Shown here piece by piece: positions 24,404-32,708 of a DNA stretch of 64,000 bases (positions are counted from its first letter, which is position 1; every line of letters starts with the position of its first letter). Location of the stretch: the NCBI RefSeq assembly GCF_027620315.1, contig NZ_JAPNNL010000002.1, forward strand, positions 43,711-107,710, in the 5' to 3' direction. A program made the translations under genes and the position numbers. This stretch comes from Nonomuraea corallina. GTDB taxonomy: Bacteria > Actinomycetota > Actinomycetes > Streptosporangiales > Streptosporangiaceae. Below the pieces are notes generated by a model. The model was not told the origin of the DNA and did no database searches. It saw only the letters and a list, made by a program, of their open reading frames with translations.

Positions 24404-25585
24404 TCAGGCGGCGTTGACGTACTTCCTCGGCCGCAGCGCGTGCGCGCGCAGCGCCGCCAGCGCCGCGAACCGGCCGGCCCAGGTCAGCCGCACCGCCAGC
24501 GGGTCGGCGAAGGCCAGGTCGAGCGCCGCCAACTGGTCGATCAGGCGCGCCAGCGCGGCCGCCACGTCCTCAGGACCCGAGGCGGCATGCCAGCCCTCGC
24601 CGCCGACCACCTCCGCGACCTTCTCGCGGAGCTCGGCGGGGGACATCAGCACGCCGTCGGCCAGCAGCATGAGCGCCGCCTCCCGCACCGACAGCTCGAA
24701 CTCGTCGCCCCGGGCCAGCAGCAGCCTGGTCACCGCGTCCCACATCAGCTCGGGGGAGGCGAGCAGCTTGCGCCCGAACCCGGTCACGGTCAGCCGGGAG
24801 CCGTCGCGGCTCAGCGCGCCCAGCTCGTGCTCGGCCAGCTCGCGCAGCCGCAGCGCCTCGGGCGACGGCGCCAGCCGGAACGGCAGCGTGCCCTCGGCGG
24901 CGGCGACCGACAGCAGCCGGTGGAGCGCCGGGAGCGGTTGCGGGGCGACCGGGGCGTGCAGCCGCACCTCGAACGGCTGGGCCAGCTTCCGCCTGGCCGG
25001 GCCGCGGCCCAGCACCCAGCGGTTCAGCCGCTCGCCCTGGACCCGGTGCAGCCAGCTGTCGCCGCCCAGGTCGGCTCGGGGCTCGGTGAGCCAGCGGCGG
25101 GTCAGCGCCACCCGGTCGACGTTCTCGCCGGCCAGGATGGACAGCTCCAGCGCCGCGGAGCAGGCCACGTGGGCGCCCAGCTCCTCCGGCCCCATGATCA
25201 TGCTCCACTGCAGCTCGGGCACGTCCGGAGGGAGCACGCCCGTCTCCTCCAGGGCGTGGTGGTAGGCGCGGGTGCCGGCGTCCTCGCCGTCTCGCGCGTA
25301 CGTGCGCAGAATCCGGGCCGTGGTCGGCGAGACGCACAGCGCCGCGTAGCGTTCGAGGCCGCCGAGCTTCAGCAGCCGCCCCAGCGAACGGGCCAGCCGC
25401 TCGTGGTCACCCCCCACCTTGAGCGGCAGGGTGTACCAGAGGAACTCGCAGACATCGAGCTGCGTCACCGTCTCCAGCGGCTCGCCGCCGGTCAGCCACT
25501 CGACCGCGGTCCTGGCCTCGTCGGCGAGGTCCGGCTCGGACCGCTCCAACTCCGCCAGCAGCGCGGCGACGTCCGGTGCACTCAT
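24404..25585 (-). CDS. Hypothetical actinobacterial protein
   Basis: 393 residues from ATG 25585, with GAGG just upstream; family not recognised. Predominantly helical, no signal peptide or membrane helix. Residues 290-330 (ELAEHELGALSRDGSRLTVTGFGRKLL) look like a winged-helix fragment (L-T-x-x-G-x-x-L wing), and residues 345-365 (FELSVREAALMLLADGVLMSP) like another helical bundle. It may be a DNA- or protein-binding regulator. The 113 bp upstream to 25698 hold nothing I can identify. Confidence 0.65.
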   Translation of the reverse strand: MSAPDVAALLAELERSEPDLADEARTAVEWLTGGEPLETVTQLDVCEFLWYTLPLKVGGDHERLARSLGRLLKLGGLERYAALCVSPTTARILRTYARDGEDAGTRAYHHALEETGVLPPDVPELQWSMIMGPEELGAHVACSAALELSILAGENVDRVALTRRWLTEPRADLGGDSWLHRVQGERLNRWVLGRGPARRKLAQPFEVRLHAPVAPQPLPALHRLLSVAAAEGTLPFRLAPSPEALRLRELAEHELGALSRDGSRLTVTGFGRKLLASPELMWDAVTRLLLARGDEFELSVREAALMLLADGVLMSPAELREKVAEVVGGEGWHAASGPEDVAAALARLIDQLAALDLAFADPLAVRLTWAGRFAALAALRAHALRPRKYVNAA

Positions 25586-25698
25586 GCCTCGAAGTTTGCC
25601 GTATGGACCCCAGCCCTGACGATGACCGAATCCCGTGCGTATTGGGTCTAGCACAGCGACTACCCTATGAGATCACTATGTAATGGACGGTGACCGGA

Positions 25699-27330
25699 CT
25701 AGATCCATCGTTCGCTGAAGAGCATTCTTCCCTTCCACTCCACGTAGGGGATCAGCTCGGCCGACAGTACAGGATGCAGCCACCAGAAGTTGATCAGCGT
25801 GAACAAGGCGAACGCGCCGACCGCCAGCGCCCCGTACATCCGCCGGGACGTGGGCCTGCCGTCAGGGCCCGGCGCGGCCGGGCCTATGATCCATCCGGCG
25901 CAGAGCGTGATCGCCAGGATCATGAAGGGCACCATCGGGATCGCGTAGAACAGGAACATCGTCCGGTTGCTCGCGATCGCGAAGTAGAACCAGGGCAGCC
26001 AGCCCATCGCGTAGGCCAGCAGCACCGCCCCGGCCCGCCAGTCGCGGGTCGCGAAGTACCACGCCACCAGCGCCACCAGCGCGGCCAGCCCGCCGAACCA
26101 GATGAGCGGCGTGCCGACCCCCAGCACCGCCTCCGAGCAGGCGGTGGCCCCGCAGCCGGTCTTGTCGCCCTCGTAGTGGAAGGCCACCGGGCGCAGCAGC
26201 AGCGGCCACGTCCACGGCTCGGACATGTAGGGGTGGGACGTCTCCAGGCCCTCGTGGAAGGTGAACACCTGCCACTGGTACTTCACCCAGGAGCGGGCCG
26301 AGTCGATGACGAAGAAGATCGGCCCTGACGAGGTGGCCTGGTCCCAGTTGCGGCCGTAGCCGGTCGCGTTCACGAACCAGCCGGCCCAGGTGACCATGTA
26401 GGCCGCGAACGGCGCGGCGGCCAGCCCGGCCAGCGCGTTGGACACGTCCTTGGTCAGCGCGCCGCGGTACGGGTCGCGCAGCCCGACGGCGCGGCGCGCC
26501 CCGAAGTCCCACATCACCGACATGGCGGCGAAGGCGACCGCGAAGAACAGCCCCGACCACTTGACCGACATCGCCAGGCCGAGGCACACTCCGGCGGCGA
26601 TCCGCCACGGCCGCACCCCCAGCCGGGGCCCTTGGGGGGACAAGGGTGAGGTCTCATACCAGTCGACCAGCCGCTCGCGGGCCCGGTCGCGGTCGACGAC
26701 CAGGCAGGCGAAGGCGGCCAGCACCCAGAACATGAGGAAGATGTCGAGCAGGGCGGTGCGCGAGAGCACGAAGTGCAGCCCGTCCAGCGCCAGCAGCAGC
26801 CCGGCGAAGCAGCCCAGCAGCGTCGAACGGGTCATCCGCCGCGCCACCCGGGCCAGGACCAGGATCGACAGCGTGCCGACCACGGCGGCGGCGAACCGCC
26901 AGCCGAACGGGTTCATCCCGAACAGCCACTCGCCCGCGCCGATCATCCACTTGCCCAGCGGCGGGTGGACCACGTAGGAGGCGCACTGGTCGAGGGCGCC
27001 GTCGGCGCACTTCTGGAAGACGTCCGTGTCGCCGGCCAGGATCGCCTTGTCGGCGTCCTTGACCGTGGTGCGCTCGACGCCCCAGGTGATCAGCGAGAAG
27101 GCGTCCTTGGCGTAGTAGGTCTCGTCGAAGACCACCGCCTGCGGATGCCCCAGGCCGACGAAGCGGAGGACGCCTCCGAAGACCGTGACGAGCAGGGGGC
27201 CGATCCAGCCCCACAGCACACTGCCGCGCATCGGCGGGATCACCCGGTCACGCACGGACAGCGCGCGGGGACTGCTCTCGCCAGACCCCGGATCGCCGGA
27301 GGTCTGGTACGGGAAATCGGTCACCGCCAT
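25699..27330 (-). CDS. pmt: Protein O-mannosyltransferase (Pmt), copy 1
   Basis: 543 residues, about 11 membrane helices. Transfers mannose from polyprenyl-phosphate-mannose to Ser/Thr of exported proteins at the outer face of the membrane. The GT39 motif with catalytic Asp-Glu is VVFDETYYAKDAF in the first extracytoplasmic loop; HPPLGKWMIG follows. Start ATG 27330 lies 6 nt after a TACGAT -10 box on the minus strand, so it is leaderless. Divergent from rsmI, the usual actinobacterial order. The middle of the gene is almost identical in DNA to the second pmt at 28273. Confidence 0.93.
   Translation of the reverse strand: MAVTDFPYQTSGDPGSGESSPRALSVRDRVIPPMRGSVLWGWIGPLLVTVFGGVLRFVGLGHPQAVVFDETYYAKDAFSLITWGVERTTVKDADKAILAGDTDVFQKCADGALDQCASYVVHPPLGKWMIGAGEWLFGMNPFGWRFAAAVVGTLSILVLARVARRMTRSTLLGCFAGLLLALDGLHFVLSRTALLDIFLMFWVLAAFACLVVDRDRARERLVDWYETSPLSPQGPRLGVRPWRIAAGVCLGLAMSVKWSGLFFAVAFAAMSVMWDFGARRAVGLRDPYRGALTKDVSNALAGLAAAPFAAYMVTWAGWFVNATGYGRNWDQATSSGPIFFVIDSARSWVKYQWQVFTFHEGLETSHPYMSEPWTWPLLLRPVAFHYEGDKTGCGATACSEAVLGVGTPLIWFGGLAALVALVAWYFATRDWRAGAVLLAYAMGWLPWFYFAIASNRTMFLFYAIPMVPFMILAITLCAGWIIGPAAPGPDGRPTSRRMYGALAVGAFALFTLINFWWLHPVLSAELIPYVEWKGRMLFSERWI
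26580..26964 (-). repeat. Inverted near-identical tract, copy in pmt 1
   Basis: About 385 bp with only scattered differences from 28592-28977 in opposite orientation; one internal run of more than 150 bp looks identical by eye. It encodes PPLGKWMIGAGEWLFG through RPWRIAAGVC. Flanking parts of the two genes are clearly more diverged, which points to gene conversion. Confidence 0.8.
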
Positions 27331-27336
27331 TCGGAC

Positions 27337-27342
27337 ATCGTA
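27337..27342 (-). promoter_or_regulatory. -10 box of leaderless pmt 1
   Basis: TACGAT on the minus strand, 6 nt before ATG 27330, with no ribosome binding site. Confidence 0.55.
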
Positions 27343-27401
27343 CGGGGCTCGGGCGGGTGTCCACCAAGAAACACGGCTCAATCGGACCTGACCCGGACTG
27401 C

Positions 27402-27407
27402 CACAAT
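27402..27407 (+). promoter_or_regulatory. -10 box of leaderless rsmI
   Basis: CACAAT, 6 nt before ATG 27414. It makes the upstream frame starting at 27357 unlikely to be translated. Confidence 0.5.
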
Positions 27408-27413
27408 GGCCGG

Positions 27414-28262
27414 ATGACTGGTGAGGGCAGGTTGGTGCTGGCGGGCGCGCCGATAGGACAGGCGGGCGACGTGTCGCCGCGGCTGCGCGAGGCGCTGGCG
27501 GGCGCCGACGTGGTGGCCGCCGAGGACACCAGGAGGCTGCGCAGGCTGGCCGGCGAGCTGGGCGTGGAGATCGGCGGCCGCGTGGTGTCCTACTACGACG
27601 CCAACGAGGCCGCCCGCGCCCAGGAGCTGCTGGAGACCCTCAGGGAGGGCCGCACGGTGGTGGTGATCACCGACGCGGGCATGCCGGGAGTCTCCGACCC
27701 CGGCTACCGGCTGACCCGCCTGGCCGTCGAGGCGGGCGTCACCGTCACCGCGCTGCCCGGCCCGAGCGCCGTCACGACCGCGCTGGCCGTCTCCGGGCTG
27801 CCCAGTGACCGGTTCTGCTTCGAGGGCTTCCCGCCGCGCAAGGCCGGCGACCGGGCCCGCCGCCTGGAGGCGCTGGCCCGCGAGGAGCGCACGATGGTGT
27901 TCTTCGAGGCGCCGCACCGGCTGGCCGGGTCGCTGGCCGCGATGGCGGAGGCGTTCGGCGCCGACCGCCCGGCCGCCGTCTGCCGCGAGCTGACCAAGAC
28001 GTACGAGGAGGTGCGCCGCGGCGGGCTGGGCGAGCTGGCCGCCTGGGCGGAGGCGGGCGTCAAGGGCGAGATCACCGTGGTGGTCGCCGGACACACCGCC
28101 GTGGCGGCCGAGGCCGACCTGCCCGCGCTGGTGACCGAGGTGGACCGGCGGGTCGCGGCGGGCGAGCAGCGCAAGGCGGCCGTCGCCGACGTCGCCAGGG
28201 CGGCGGGCGTGCCCAAGCGTGAGCTGTACGACGCGGTTCACAGGCGTTCGGCGACCCCATAG
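27414..28262 (+). CDS. rsmI: 16S rRNA (cytidine(1402)-2'-O)-methyltransferase RsmI
   Basis: 282 residues. Tetrapyrrole-methylase fold SAM enzyme that methylates C1402 in the ribosomal decoding site. Motifs: LVLAGAPIGQAGDVSPR (6-22), AEDTRRLRRL, VVVITDAGMPGVSDPGYRL, and TALPGPSAVTTALAVSGLP, with FEGFPPRK. The family's usual 'ATPIGN' start reads 'GAPIGQ' here. Probably leaderless from ATG 27414. Its TAG stop (28260-28262) forms the first half of the -10 box of the next gene. Confidence 0.95.
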   Translation: MTGEGRLVLAGAPIGQAGDVSPRLREALAGADVVAAEDTRRLRRLAGELGVEIGGRVVSYYDANEAARAQELLETLREGRTVVVITDAGMPGVSDPGYRLTRLAVEAGVTVTALPGPSAVTTALAVSGLPSDRFCFEGFPPRKAGDRARRLEALAREERTMVFFEAPHRLAGSLAAMAEAFGADRPAAVCRELTKTYEEVRRGGLGELAAWAEAGVKGEITVVVAGHTAVAAEADLPALVTEVDRRVAAGEQRKAAVADVARAAGVPKRELYDAVHRRSATP

Positions 28263-28265
28263 GGT
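28260..28265 (+). promoter_or_regulatory. -10 box of leaderless pmt 2
   Basis: TAGGGT, 7 nt before GTG 28273. It overlaps the stop codon of rsmI. Confidence 0.45.
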
Positions 28266-28272
28266 GCCCATC

Positions 28273-29859
28273 GTGAGGAACTGGGGGGTTTCGCGCCACA
28301 ACCTGGTCCCGCCGATGCCGGGGAGCGCGCTGTGGGGCTGGCTGGGACCGATCATCGTCACGGTCTTCGGCGGGATCTTCCGCTTCACCGACCTCGCCCG
28401 GCCGCACGCGGTGGTGTTCGACGAGACGTACTACGCCAAGGACGCGTACGCGCTGCTTCTGTACGGTGCGGAGCGGGCCATGCTGGGCGACTCCGACAAT
28501 CCCATCGCCGACAAGCGCCTCATCGCCGGCAACCTGGACATCTTCCGCCAGTGCGCCGACTACGACCAGTGCGCCTCCTACGTGTCGCACCCGCCGCTGG
28601 GCAAGTGGATGATCGGCGCGGGCGAGTGGCTGTTCGGGATGAACCCGTTCGGCTGGCGGTTCGCCGCCGCCGTGGTCGGCACGCTGTCCATCCTCATGCT
28701 CGCCCGGGTGGCGCGGCGGATGACCCGCTCGACGCTGCTGGGCTGCTTCGCCGGGCTGCTGCTGGCGCTGGACGGGCTGCACTTCGTGCTCTCGCGCACC
28801 GCCCTGCTCGACATCTTCCTCATGTTCTGGGTGCTGGCCGCCTTCGCCTGCCTGGTCGTCGACCGCGACCGGGCCCGCGAGCGGCTGGTCGACTGGTACG
28901 AGACCTCACCCTTGTCCCCCCAAGGGCCCCGGCTCGGGGCGCGGCCGTGGCGGATCGCCGCCGGGGTGTGCCTCGGCGCGGCCTGCGCGGTCAAGTGGTC
29001 CGGCGTCTTCTTCCTGCTCGCGTTCGCGGTCCTGAGCTTCGCGTGGGACCTGGGGGCCAGGCGCGCGATCGGGCTGCGCGAGCCGTACCGGGGGGCCCTC
29101 GCGCACGACCTGCCGCCGGCCGCGGCCTCTTTCGCCGCCCTGCCCGCGGTCGCGTACGTGCTGTCGTGGACCGGCTGGTTCGTCACCGACGCCGGCTACG
29201 GCCGCAACTGGGACCAGGCCACCTCGTCAGGGCCGATCTTCTTCGTGGTCGACTCGGCCCGGTCGTGGCTGAAGTACCACGTCCAGGTGCTCGGCTACCA
29301 CAGCGGGCTCGACGACTATCACCCGTACATGTCGGAGCCGTGGACCTGGCCCGTGCTCTTCAGGCCCGTGTCGTTCCACTACCCGACCGGCCTGCCGCCC
29401 TCCGCGTGCGGGGCCGACGCCTGCTCCGAGGCCGTGATCGGGGTCGGCACCCCCGCCCTGTGGTACGGGTCCGCGCTCGCCCTGCTGGGCTGCCTCGTCT
29501 GGTACTTCTCCGGCCGCGACTGGCGGGCCGGGGCGGTGCTGCTGACGTACGCGGTCGGCTGGCTGCCCTGGTTCTACTACGCGATCACGCAGAACCGGAC
29601 CATGTACCTGTTCTACATGGTCCCGGTGGTGCCGTTCATGGCGCTGGCCGCCACCCTCATGGCGGGGCTGCTGCTCGGCAAGGCCGCCGCGCCTCCACCG
29701 CGCCGGGCCGCCGGGGCGGCGGCCGTGGGCGCGTTCGCGCTGGTCGTCCTGATCAACTTTTGGTGGCTTCACCCGGTGTTGTCGGCGGAGACGGTGACGC
29801 AGTCGGAGTGGTGGGCTCGGATGTTGATGGGCTCGTGGGTGACCTCCGCTCCCAAGTGA
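28273..29859 (+). CDS. pmt: Protein O-mannosyltransferase (Pmt), copy 2
   Basis: 528 residues, about 11 membrane helices, same family as the copy at 25699. The catalytic loop is VVFDETYYAKDAYALLLYG, with HPPLGKWMIG and KWSGVFF following. Start GTG 28273 gives VRNWGVSRHNLVPPMPG; the longer frame from 28219 runs inside rsmI. The N- and C-terminal thirds have diverged from copy 1 while the centre is almost identical. The last 107 bp overlap the 3' end of the opposing glycosyltransferase gene. Two Pmt enzymes could differ in acceptor choice or heterodimerise as in yeast; not shown here. Confidence 0.92.
   Translation: MRNWGVSRHNLVPPMPGSALWGWLGPIIVTVFGGIFRFTDLARPHAVVFDETYYAKDAYALLLYGAERAMLGDSDNPIADKRLIAGNLDIFRQCADYDQCASYVSHPPLGKWMIGAGEWLFGMNPFGWRFAAAVVGTLSILMLARVARRMTRSTLLGCFAGLLLALDGLHFVLSRTALLDIFLMFWVLAAFACLVVDRDRARERLVDWYETSPLSPQGPRLGARPWRIAAGVCLGAACAVKWSGVFFLLAFAVLSFAWDLGARRAIGLREPYRGALAHDLPPAAASFAALPAVAYVLSWTGWFVTDAGYGRNWDQATSSGPIFFVVDSARSWLKYHVQVLGYHSGLDDYHPYMSEPWTWPVLFRPVSFHYPTGLPPSACGADACSEAVIGVGTPALWYGSALALLGCLVWYFSGRDWRAGAVLLTYAVGWLPWFYYAITQNRTMYLFYMVPVVPFMALAATLMAGLLLGKAAAPPPRRAAGAAAVGAFALVVLINFWWLHPVLSAETVTQSEWWARMLMGSWVTSAPK
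28592..28977 (+). repeat. Inverted near-identical tract, copy in pmt 2
   Basis: Partner of 26580-26964 in opposite orientation, flanking rsmI. Homologous exchange between the two would invert about 1.6 kb containing rsmI and both pmt 5' halves. Confidence 0.8.
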
Positions 29860-31339
29860 GGCCGCGGCGCAGCGTGATGGCCGCGGCGATGCAGGCCAGC
29901 GGCACGGCGGGCAGCACGTAGCGGTAGTCGAACTCGGCCGTCGCGGCCGGCGCCAGCAGCAGCCCGAACGCGCCCAGCCAGGGCAGGACCACCGGCCCGC
30001 CCAGCTTGCGCCAGCGCACCGCGATGCCGTAGAGGCCGATCAGCATGATGCCGCCCAGCACGATGCCCCGCAGGTAGAACACCTTCTGGTAGCCGCTCAT
30101 GATCTCCGCCCAGGGGGAGACGATGCGCGTCTCCGGCGGCCCCTGCTCGTAGGCGAACGCGTCGGTGTCGGTGCGGCCCTGGTAGGACGGCCAGTTGGGC
30201 AGCCGCTTGGGGTTCCCGGTGCTGTCGAGCTCGTAGTAGGGCTTGAACTCGTACATGTTGTAGGTCGCCGCGTCGGGGAAGCGCGGCCGGGCCCAGTGGA
30301 AGCTGCGCAGGAAGTCGCGGGCCACCACCCGCAGGTAGTCGCCCGGCTGCGAGGTGATGGCCCGCGTCGCGAACGCGCTCGCCGCCTCGTTGGTGATGTC
30401 GGTGAACTTCTTGCCGGTGCCCCAGCGGTGGAGCACCTCGCCGGTGCCCTCGCCGTCGCCGCTGCCCTGACCCCAGAGGTACCACTGCGCGTAGTCCTTG
30501 CGCTCGCCGACCGGGTCGTTGATGCAGAGCAGGACGAGCTCGACCTCCTTGTAGGGGTCGATGCTCATCTTCTCGCAGTCGGCGAAGATCGCGGTGCGCA
30601 TGTAGAGGATGAGCCCGTCGCTGTTGGTCATCGCGAACTTGCCGTGCGCCGCGGCGAACCAGCCCATGTAGGCGGCCACCGGGACGGCGCAGGTGGTCAG
30701 GACGGCCACGACCGTCTTCCACCCGGTGCGCTTGATGAGCAGGTAGACCAGCACGAGCGCGAGGATCGGCAGGCCGATCGAACGGGTCAGCCAGGTCAGG
30801 GCCAGCAGCAGGCCGACCACGGCGCCCACCCGCCACGACATCCGCCGGTGCCACAGCACCAGCGTGATCACGCCCACCACGAGCAGCGTGAACTGCGTGT
30901 CGGACATGATCAGCTGTTCGAGCTGGATCTGGTACGCGTCGAACAGCATCGGCGCGGCGGCCAGCGTCGCCCCCCACTTGGGCAGCGCGAACTTCCGGCG
31001 CAGCAGCGCGTAGATCAGCACCGCCGTGGCCAGCCCCATCAGGTGCTGGGTAAAGGTCACCAGGGCGAAGCTGTGAAAAGGCTTGAGCAGGAACAGCCAG
31101 AACCCGTACCCGTCGGGCCGGATCGGGTGGGGCCGCGGGTGCAGCGCCACCGACACGTACTCGTAGGAGTCGTTGAACCACATCGCCGGGCCGTAGCCCA
31201 GCATGGTGATGACCCGCAGCACCGCGCCGGCGGCGAAAGCCGCGGCGAACACGCGATGACGGCGCGGCAGAGCCAGCACGCGTGCCATCCGACCTGGGGC
31301 GGAGTGGTCCACAGCCGTGCCCTCCGCGACGCTCACCAT
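29753..31339 (-). CDS. Membrane glycosyltransferase-like protein (GT-C fold)
   Basis: 528 residues with about 9 membrane helices. Early loop GPAMWFNDSYEYVSVALHPRPHPIRPDGYG carries acidic residues after helix 1, as in GT-C glycosyltransferases that use polyprenyl-phosphate sugars. The C-terminal 30 residues are very rich in Ser, Thr and Pro (RRSPTSPSTSEPTTPTASPS...), unlike the rest, and are encoded in the part that overlaps pmt 2 tail to tail. Start ATG 31339, 7 nt after CATTCT, probably leaderless. Donor and acceptor unknown; context suggests glycan or glycoprotein assembly with Pmt. Confidence 0.8.
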   Translation of the reverse strand: MVSVAEGTAVDHSAPGRMARVLALPRRHRVFAAAFAAGAVLRVITMLGYGPAMWFNDSYEYVSVALHPRPHPIRPDGYGFWLFLLKPFHSFALVTFTQHLMGLATAVLIYALLRRKFALPKWGATLAAAPMLFDAYQIQLEQLIMSDTQFTLLVVGVITLVLWHRRMSWRVGAVVGLLLALTWLTRSIGLPILALVLVYLLIKRTGWKTVVAVLTTCAVPVAAYMGWFAAAHGKFAMTNSDGLILYMRTAIFADCEKMSIDPYKEVELVLLCINDPVGERKDYAQWYLWGQGSGDGEGTGEVLHRWGTGKKFTDITNEAASAFATRAITSQPGDYLRVVARDFLRSFHWARPRFPDAATYNMYEFKPYYELDSTGNPKRLPNWPSYQGRTDTDAFAYEQGPPETRIVSPWAEIMSGYQKVFYLRGIVLGGIMLIGLYGIAVRWRKLGGPVVLPWLGAFGLLLAPAATAEFDYRYVLPAVPLACIAAAITLRRGLTWERRSPTSPSTSEPTTPTASPSPPTTPGEATKS

Positions 31340-31439
31340 GCACTAAAGAATGCCAGTCGTTTGACTGACATGCCGCGACCATTGCCGGGCACACGGCATG
31401 ATGGTGTGCCTGTGAGTGCCTTAACTGAAGGGTTGAGAC

Positions 31440-32669
31440 GTGGAACTGACGGTGGTCATGCCCTGCCTCAACGAGGCCGAGACCGTGGAAGTCTGTGTGC
31501 GCAAGGCCCTGGCCTGCATGGAGGAGCACGGCATCGAGGGTGAGGTGCTGATCGCCGACAATGGCAGCACCGACGGTTCGCAACAGCTCGCCCGCGACGC
31601 CGGGGCCCGGGTGGTCCACGTCGACGAGAAGGGTTACGGCAACGCCCTCATGGGCGGCATCCGCGCCGCCCGCGGCAAGTACGTGATCATGGGCGACGCC
31701 GACGACTCCTACGACTTCGGCTCGTTGCTGCCCTTCGTCGAGCAGCTGCGCGACGGCGCCGACCTGGTGATGGGCAACCGGTTCAAGGGCGGCATCGCGC
31801 CGGGCGCCATGCCCCCGCTGCACCGCTACCTCGGCAACCCGGTGCTCTCGTTCGTCGGGCGGCTGTTCTTCCCGTCGAAGATCGGTGACTTCCACTGCGG
31901 GCTGCGCGGCTTCCGCCGCGACTCCATCCTGCGGCTGGGGCTGCAGACCGGCGGCATGGAGTTCGCCAGCGAGATGGTCGTGCGCTCCACGCTGGCCGGC
32001 TACGACGTGCGTGAGGTGCCCACCACGCTCGCGCCCGACGGCCGCTCCCGCCCGCCCCACCTGCGCTCCTGGCGCGACGGCTGGCGCCACCTGCGCTTCC
32101 TGCTCCTCTACAGCCCCAAGTGGCTGTTCTTCTACCCGGGCATCGCGCTGATGATGATCGGGCTGGTGGCCGGGACCGCGCTGACGTTCGGGCCGGTGCA
32201 GATCGGGGAGCTGGCGTTCGACGTCGACACGCTCGTCGGCGCGTCGGCCGCGGTGGTGATCGGCTTCCAGTCGGCGCTGTTCGCGCTGTTCACCAAGGTG
32301 TACGCGGCCGAGGAGGGGTTCCTGCCCGAGTCGCGCCGGGTGCGCAAGCTGATCGGCATGGTCACGCTGGAGCGCGGCCTGGTCGTGGGCGGCCTGCTGG
32401 CGCTCGCCGGGCTCGTCGGCCTGGTCATGTCGCTGGTCCACTGGCAGGTGCGCAGCTGGGGCGCGCTCGACCCGCGCGAGTCGCTGCGCATCGTGGTCCC
32501 GGCGGCCACCGCGCTCGTCATGAGCTTCCAGACGATCTTCGCGTCGCTGTTCGTCAGCATTCTGGGCATCCGACGCACCCGCGAGACCCCGGTGGACGTG
32601 GCGGCCCGCGCCGCCGAGGAGGCCGCCGAGGCCCTCACGCGCGAGCAGACGTCCGCGGGCAGCCACTAG
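31440..32669 (+). CDS. Family 2 glycosyltransferase with C-terminal membrane helices
   Basis: 409 residues. GT-A domain (1-230): TVVMPCLNEAETVEVCVRKAL, IADNGSTDGSQQLA and MGDADDSYDF supply the nucleotide-sugar and DxD residues, the polyprenyl-phosphate mannose/glucose synthase pattern. Four membrane helices follow (about 220-390), as in DPM1/GtrB-like enzymes with their own anchors. It could make the polyprenyl-phosphate sugar used by the Pmt and GT-C neighbours, which is attractive given the position but unproven. GTG 31440 start; weak upstream AAGGG. Confidence 0.88.
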   Translation: MELTVVMPCLNEAETVEVCVRKALACMEEHGIEGEVLIADNGSTDGSQQLARDAGARVVHVDEKGYGNALMGGIRAARGKYVIMGDADDSYDFGSLLPFVEQLRDGADLVMGNRFKGGIAPGAMPPLHRYLGNPVLSFVGRLFFPSKIGDFHCGLRGFRRDSILRLGLQTGGMEFASEMVVRSTLAGYDVREVPTTLAPDGRSRPPHLRSWRDGWRHLRFLLLYSPKWLFFYPGIALMMIGLVAGTALTFGPVQIGELAFDVDTLVGASAAVVIGFQSALFALFTKVYAAEEGFLPESRRVRKLIGMVTLERGLVVGGLLALAGLVGLVMSLVHWQVRSWGALDPRESLRIVVPAATALVMSFQTIFASLFVSILGIRRTRETPVDVAARAAEEAAEALTREQTSAGSH

Positions 32670-32696
32670 CGGTTCGAGTCGCGCGGCGGCGGCCCG

Positions 32697-32702
32697 TAGG
32701 CT
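32697..32702 (+). promoter_or_regulatory. -10 box of leaderless metG
   Basis: TAGGCT, 6 nt before ATG 32709, with no Shine-Dalgarno sequence. Confidence 0.55.
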
Positions 32703-32708
32703 TGGACC

